DNA of 64,000 bases, taken from Murdochiella sp. Marseille-P8839 (GTDB lineage: Bacteria; Bacillota; Clostridia; Tissierellales; Peptoniphilaceae). Where the stretch lies: assembly GCA_019753405.1 (NCBI GenBank), contig JAIKLF010000003.1:183264-247263 (forward strand), in the 5' to 3' direction. The notes beneath the pieces are model-generated. The model was not told the DNA's origin. It saw only the letters and a list, made by a program, of their open reading frames with translations, and did no database searches. Below, one piece after another: positions 61,135 through 64,000 of this stretch (position 1 is its first letter; each line of letters begins with the position of its first letter). A program made the position numbers and the translations under genes.

Positions 61135-62490
61135 ATGGGCATTATTCGCGCGATTACGAGTGCAATCGGCGGAGGTTTAGGCGATGAATGGTTAGAATCC
61201 TATGAATCGGATTATATGGGGCCGACGACCATTACGGCACCGGGCGTAATCGTTCGCAAAAATGATCCCCGTAACAACAATAAAAAGGGGACGGCGGACA
61301 CCATTTCAAACGGCTCGATCATCCAGGTTAAAGAGGGGCAGTTCATGCTGCTTGTGGATGGCGGAAAAGTCATCGACTATTCGGGCGAAGCGGGCTATTT
61401 TAAAGTTGATAATTCTTCGATGCCTTCGCTTTTTAACGGTGAACTGGGAGACTCGGTGAAGGAGACGTTCAATCGTGTTCGCTTTTCCGGCTCTACACCG
61501 TATAAGCAAACCGCATATTTTATCAATATGCAGGAAGTGCGCGGACTGAAGTTTGGTACGCCGAATGCGGTGAACTATTATGACAACTTTTACAATGCGG
61601 AGTTGTTCCTGCGTGCACATGGCTCCTACACCATTCGTATAACCGATCCGTTGAAATTTTATATTCAGGTGGCGGATCATGATGCGGATTCCAGTATTGA
61701 TGTTGCGGATATGAGCGAACAGTATCGAAATGAGTTCCTCACCGCATTTCAGACGGCACTCAATAAGATGAGTGCAGATGGGGAGCGCATTTCGTTTGTG
61801 CTTTCTCGCGGCGACCAGCTGGCGGAATATATGCAGGATGTGCTGGATGAAAAATGGCAGGATTTGCGCGGTTTTCAAGTGGAATCCGTTTCTATCGCCT
61901 CGATTTCGTATGATGAACAGTCCCAGAAACTCATCAATATGCGCAACCAAGGTGCCATGCTCTCCGATGCGTCGATTCGTGAAGGCTACGTCCAGGGATC
62001 GATCGCCAGAGGTTTGGAATCTGCCGGCAGCAATGAGGCTGGTGCCGGCCAGGGCTTCTTCGGTATGGGTGTAGGCATGTCTACCATTGGTGGTGGCTTT
62101 GGCACGTTTTCACAAAATAATGCGGAACAGATTCGCCAACAGCAGGCAGCCCATGGAAATGATGGCCAAGTTTCCGCCGATGGACATGCGGCGACGTCAG
62201 CAACTCATGGGCAAGAGGGTGTAGAGACCGCTGTTGCCGGTGCGGCGACGGGTGTCGGTGCCCCGATAGGCTCCGGCGTAGACTCCGGGGCGGTGACGAC
62301 CTCTGCTGCTTGGGTTTGCCCACAGTGTGGGACACATAATAGCGGAAAGTTCTGCACGGAGTGCGGAACGAAGAAACCGGATGATGTGCGGAAATGTCCG
62401 AAATGCGGCCATTCGGTAGGTGAAAAAGCGCGCTTCTGTCCCGAATGCGGACAAAAATTGGAGCCTCCGGCAGGAACGCCGGAAGCATGA
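61135..62490 (+). CDS. SPFH-domain protein with C-terminal zinc ribbons
   Basis: 451 residues from ATG 61135, six bases after AAGGAGG. It begins MGIIRAITSAIGGGLGDEW, like the SPFH protein at 44967, and shares its core (NGSIIQVKEGQFMLLVDGGK, GSYTIRITDPLKFY). The tail differs: after a Gly/Ala linker come two zinc ribbons, CPQCGTHNSGKFCTECG and CPKCGHSVGEKARFCPECG. SPFH proteins form membrane-linked oligomers. It lies next to a small charged protein gene and far from the ydjG-like gene. Confidence 0.85.
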   Translation: MGIIRAITSAIGGGLGDEWLESYESDYMGPTTITAPGVIVRKNDPRNNNKKGTADTISNGSIIQVKEGQFMLLVDGGKVIDYSGEAGYFKVDNSSMPSLFNGELGDSVKETFNRVRFSGSTPYKQTAYFINMQEVRGLKFGTPNAVNYYDNFYNAELFLRAHGSYTIRITDPLKFYIQVADHDADSSIDVADMSEQYRNEFLTAFQTALNKMSADGERISFVLSRGDQLAEYMQDVLDEKWQDLRGFQVESVSIASISYDEQSQKLINMRNQGAMLSDASIREGYVQGSIARGLESAGSNEAGAGQGFFGMGVGMSTIGGGFGTFSQNNAEQIRQQQAAHGNDGQVSADGHAATSATHGQEGVETAVAGAATGVGAPIGSGVDSGAVTTSAAWVCPQCGTHNSGKFCTECGTKKPDDVRKCPKCGHSVGEKARFCPECGQKLEPPAGTPEA

Positions 62491-62522
62491 AGAGGAGAGC
62501 ACAGGAACAGAAAGGATATATT

Positions 62523-62729
62523 GTGAACAGCGAAAAAATTAATAAAATGAATGATGAAGCGATGGAAGCCAATAATAACCAGATGAATCGCAACGAACGC
62601 AACACCGATTTCTACATCAACCATGCCATCAACGACGAAAAACCGATTGAAATGCATGAAGATGGTGCAACGGAAAAAGAGAAAGCGGAAAAAGCGGAAA
62701 AATTGAGCGGTCAAAAGAAGGATAAATAA
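62523..62729 (+). CDS. Small highly charged hydrophilic protein
   Basis: 68 residues from GTG 62523, chosen because GAAAGGA lies seven bases upstream; an ATG at 62487 overlaps the SPFH stop but has no ribosome site. The product is Asn-, Glu- and Lys-rich (NNNQMNRNERNTDF, EKEKAEKAEKLSGQKKDK) with no hydrophobic core and is probably unstructured. It is likely in one operon with the SPFH gene; a terminator follows. Confidence 0.55.
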   Translation: MNSEKINKMNDEAMEANNNQMNRNERNTDFYINHAINDEKPIEMHEDGATEKEKAEKAEKLSGQKKDK

Positions 62730-62751
62730 GACGCCCCTACTTTTGTGCTTA

Positions 62752-62790
62752 AAAAGAGACCCGACCCAAAAAATGTGTCGGGTCTCTTTT
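62752..62790 (+). terminator. Terminator after SPFH operon
   Basis: AAAAGAGACCCGAC and GTCGGGTCTCTTTT form a perfect 14-bp stem around an 11-base loop. Confidence 0.9.
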
Positions 62791-62852
62791 GATTATGCGT
62801 GATTTTGTTATTTCCGTTTTTGTTCACATTTTTAATCGGTATAATGTTGGAA

Positions 62853-63000
62853 CGTCGCGATGTTTGATCATCATGATATTGGATGGCCGCGATGTTTGAT
62901 TGCTGTGATATCAGCTCGCTACGATGTTTGATCATCGTGATAGTTGATGGCCGCGGTATTTAATCATTGCGATATTGGATCGCCGCGAAATATAATTGCC
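62853..63000. repeat. Degenerate 32-bp tandem repeat, about 4.6 copies
   Basis: Units start at 62853, 62885, 62917, 62949 and 62981 (partial). A common pattern is CGC-GATGTTTGATCAT-GTGATATTGGAT with substitutions but no length change. Each unit contains a TGATCATC-like partial palindrome. There are no spacers, so it is not a CRISPR array, and no open frame in it looks real. Confidence 0.8.
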
Positions 63001-63016
63001 GCCAGCAAAACAAAAA

Positions 63017-63087
63017 AGCGGCTGACGGGAATCGAACCCGCGCATCCGGCTTGGGAAGCCGGTGTTCTACCATTGAACTACAGCCGC
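63017..63087 (-). tRNA. tRNA-Gly(CCC)
   Basis: On the minus strand GCGGCTG opens the acceptor stem, TTCAATGGTAGAA forms the D arm, CCGGC-TTCCCAA-GCCGG the anticodon arm with anticodon CCC, GCGGG-TTCGATT-CCCGT the T arm, and CAGCCGC closes the acceptor. The discriminator is T and CCA is not encoded. A T run follows at 63011-63016 on the minus strand. Confidence 0.93.
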
Positions 63088-63211
63088 AGAGGATTAATTT
63101 GATGTGTGTAGTAAAGCCGAAACGTCACGGTACTGAGCGGATAGCGCTTACTTCCGTTTCCGTTCTGCCGGAAGGATCATCCCCATGGTAACACTTTTTT
63201 CCTTGCTACGC

Positions 63212-63217
63212 TATAAT
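63212..63217 (+). promoter_or_regulatory. -10 box of nicotinamidase-like gene
   Basis: TATAAT at 63212-63217, 28 bp before the ATG, followed by GAAAGGAAA as ribosome site. No good -35 box was found. Confidence 0.5.
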
Positions 63218-63245
63218 TAGCTAAGCAATTCAGAAAGGAAAAACA

Positions 63246-63770
63246 ATGCAAAATATTCTCCTCGTGATTGATATGCAAAATGATTTTATTGATGGTGCGC
63301 TGGGATCGCCGGCTGCACAGGCCATTGTTCCCTACGTAGTGGAGCGGGTGAAAAATTTCGAGGGAACGGTTCTTTTTACCCGAGACACACATCGTGAAAA
63401 TTATGCGAATACACAGGAAGGACGGAATCTTCCGGTTGTGCATTGTCTTCGCGGAACGCACGGTTGGGAGATTCATCCTGAATTGGAAGCACTCCGTCAA
63501 ACGGAACCCATCGATAAAGTCACCTTCGGTGCGGCATCTCTTCCGGCTGTTCTTTCGGATTTGGATGATCACGATCGCATTTCGTCGATTACCCTTCTCG
63601 GACTGGACACCGACATTTGCGTCATTTCCAATGCCCTACTCATCAAAGCCTTTTTCCCGGAGATCCCCATCAAGGTGGACGCACGTGGCTGTGCCGGTGT
63701 AACACCGGAATCGCATCAGACGGCGCTGAAGGCCATGAAAGCGTGCCAAATTGAAATTCTCAACGCATAA
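63246..63770 (+). CDS. Cysteine hydrolase, isochorismatase/nicotinamidase family
   Basis: 174 residues. The catalytic triad of the family is visible: Asp9 in VIDMQNDF, Lys91 in PIDKVTFGA and nucleophile Cys125 in GLDTDICVISNAL. It probably removes the amide from nicotinamide or a similar small substrate. The metal-binding pattern RDTHRENY (DxHxxNY) matches pyrazinamidase-like members, as does VHCLRGTHGWEI. It is monocistronic with its own -10 box. Confidence 0.85.
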   Translation: MQNILLVIDMQNDFIDGALGSPAAQAIVPYVVERVKNFEGTVLFTRDTHRENYANTQEGRNLPVVHCLRGTHGWEIHPELEALRQTEPIDKVTFGAASLPAVLSDLDDHDRISSITLLGLDTDICVISNALLIKAFFPEIPIKVDARGCAGVTPESHQTALKAMKACQIEILNA

Positions 63771-63800
63771 AGTTGGTTTGGACGGATGTTTTTTTGAATG

Positions 63801-64000
63801 AACCCTGGCTGGCAATAAACAATTTGCTAGTCAGGGCTATTTTTTTGATCGAACCCTGGCAGACCGGAAGGAAGGACCGTAGCCAGGGTTAATTTTGCTG
63901 CCAAAACCCTGGCAACGACCAATAACGTGTACCAGCCAGGGTTAATTTTTTCGTCCGAGCCCTGGCTGAAGGAATAGAACGCCGTAGCCAGGGTCAATTC
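63801..64000. repeat. Array of repeated terminator-like hairpins, continuing past the window
   Basis: Four units begin at 63801, 63852, 63905 and 63958 (spacing 51-53 bp). Each has AACCCTGGC or a near copy, a variable 24-28 base loop, then GCCAGGGT and usually TTAATTTTT (CTATTTTTTT in the first). Stem bases are kept and loops differ. The first may end the nicotinamidase transcript; the rest are unexplained. Confidence 0.8.

Noticed and set aside
63801..64000. CRISPR-like array at the right end
   Set aside because: Repeats are 30-33 bp with divergent centres, and the spacer-like parts are only about 20 bp. Stem bases are kept but the repeats are not uniform, and no cas gene is near. Repeated hairpins explain it better.

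Overview
The window looks like chromosome from a mid-GC (mid-40s to about 50 % by eye) anaerobic Firmicute. Genes have strong AAGGAGG-type ribosome sites, there is a complete histidine-fermentation gene set (hutH, hutU, hutI, ftcD, fchA, fhs, with a GlmL-type mutase accessory protein nearby), an LPXTG-type sorting signal, and proteins of the CmpB, CD0519/CD1768 and YdjI/YdjG types. The mix suggests an asaccharolytic amino-acid fermenter of the Tissierellia/Peptoniphilaceae kind. That placement is inference, not proof.

Layout. Bases 1-14888 are the right part of a temperate siphophage prophage: scaffold, major capsid, head-tail connectors, tail tube, tail chaperones with a -1 frameshift signal, tape measure, Dit, Tal/S74 tail protein, receptor-binding proteins, XhlA-type protein, GH25 lysin and holin. 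It ends in a 42-base copy of the 3' part of tRNA-Pro(GGG), the right attachment site. Bases 15000-23400 are an accessory zone: an ABC exporter with its two-component system, a lone trypsin-like protease, a NYN-domain RNase-like gene behind a terminator-bearing leader, and a LexA/HdiR-like repressor with its own operators.

Bases 23650-26912 hold a GT2 + GT-C envelope glycosylation pair. Bases 27079-36969 hold hutH, a divergent BTAD/AAA/TPR regulator, a GlmL-like protein, a CmpB-type membrane protein, a DUF4143 ATPase and a CD0519-type membrane protein. Bases 37136-39520 hold the most unusual locus: a cysteine-rich wall-anchored surface protein whose middle third lies on the opposite strand, as if about 1.06 kb had been inverted in frame.

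Bases 39870-43399 are a sensor/kinase/LuxR-regulator operon. Bases 43403-46214 are a YdjG/YdjI-like membrane-stress pair. Bases 46343-49342 are a solute-binding lipoprotein next to a membrane-bound LuxR regulator with no transporter. Bases 50989-59910 are the main hut cluster: fchA-fhs-ftcD and hutI on the minus strand, hutU and an NhaC-type antiporter on the plus strand. The right end has a second SPFH protein, a 32-bp tandem repeat, tRNA-Gly(CCC), a nicotinamidase-like hydrolase and an array of repeated hairpins that runs off the window.

How it fits together: HutH, HutU and HutI turn histidine into formiminoglutamate; FtcD, FchA and Fhs recover the one-carbon unit as formyl-THF and then formate with ATP; the NhaC-type carrier probably supports uptake or ion balance; the GlmL-like protein suggests that glutamate goes on through a B12 mutase encoded elsewhere. 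The strongest points for follow-up are the inverted surface-protein segment, a poly-G tract in a phage receptor-binding gene whose one-base shift restores a conserved C-terminus, the NYN leader, and the terminal hairpin array.
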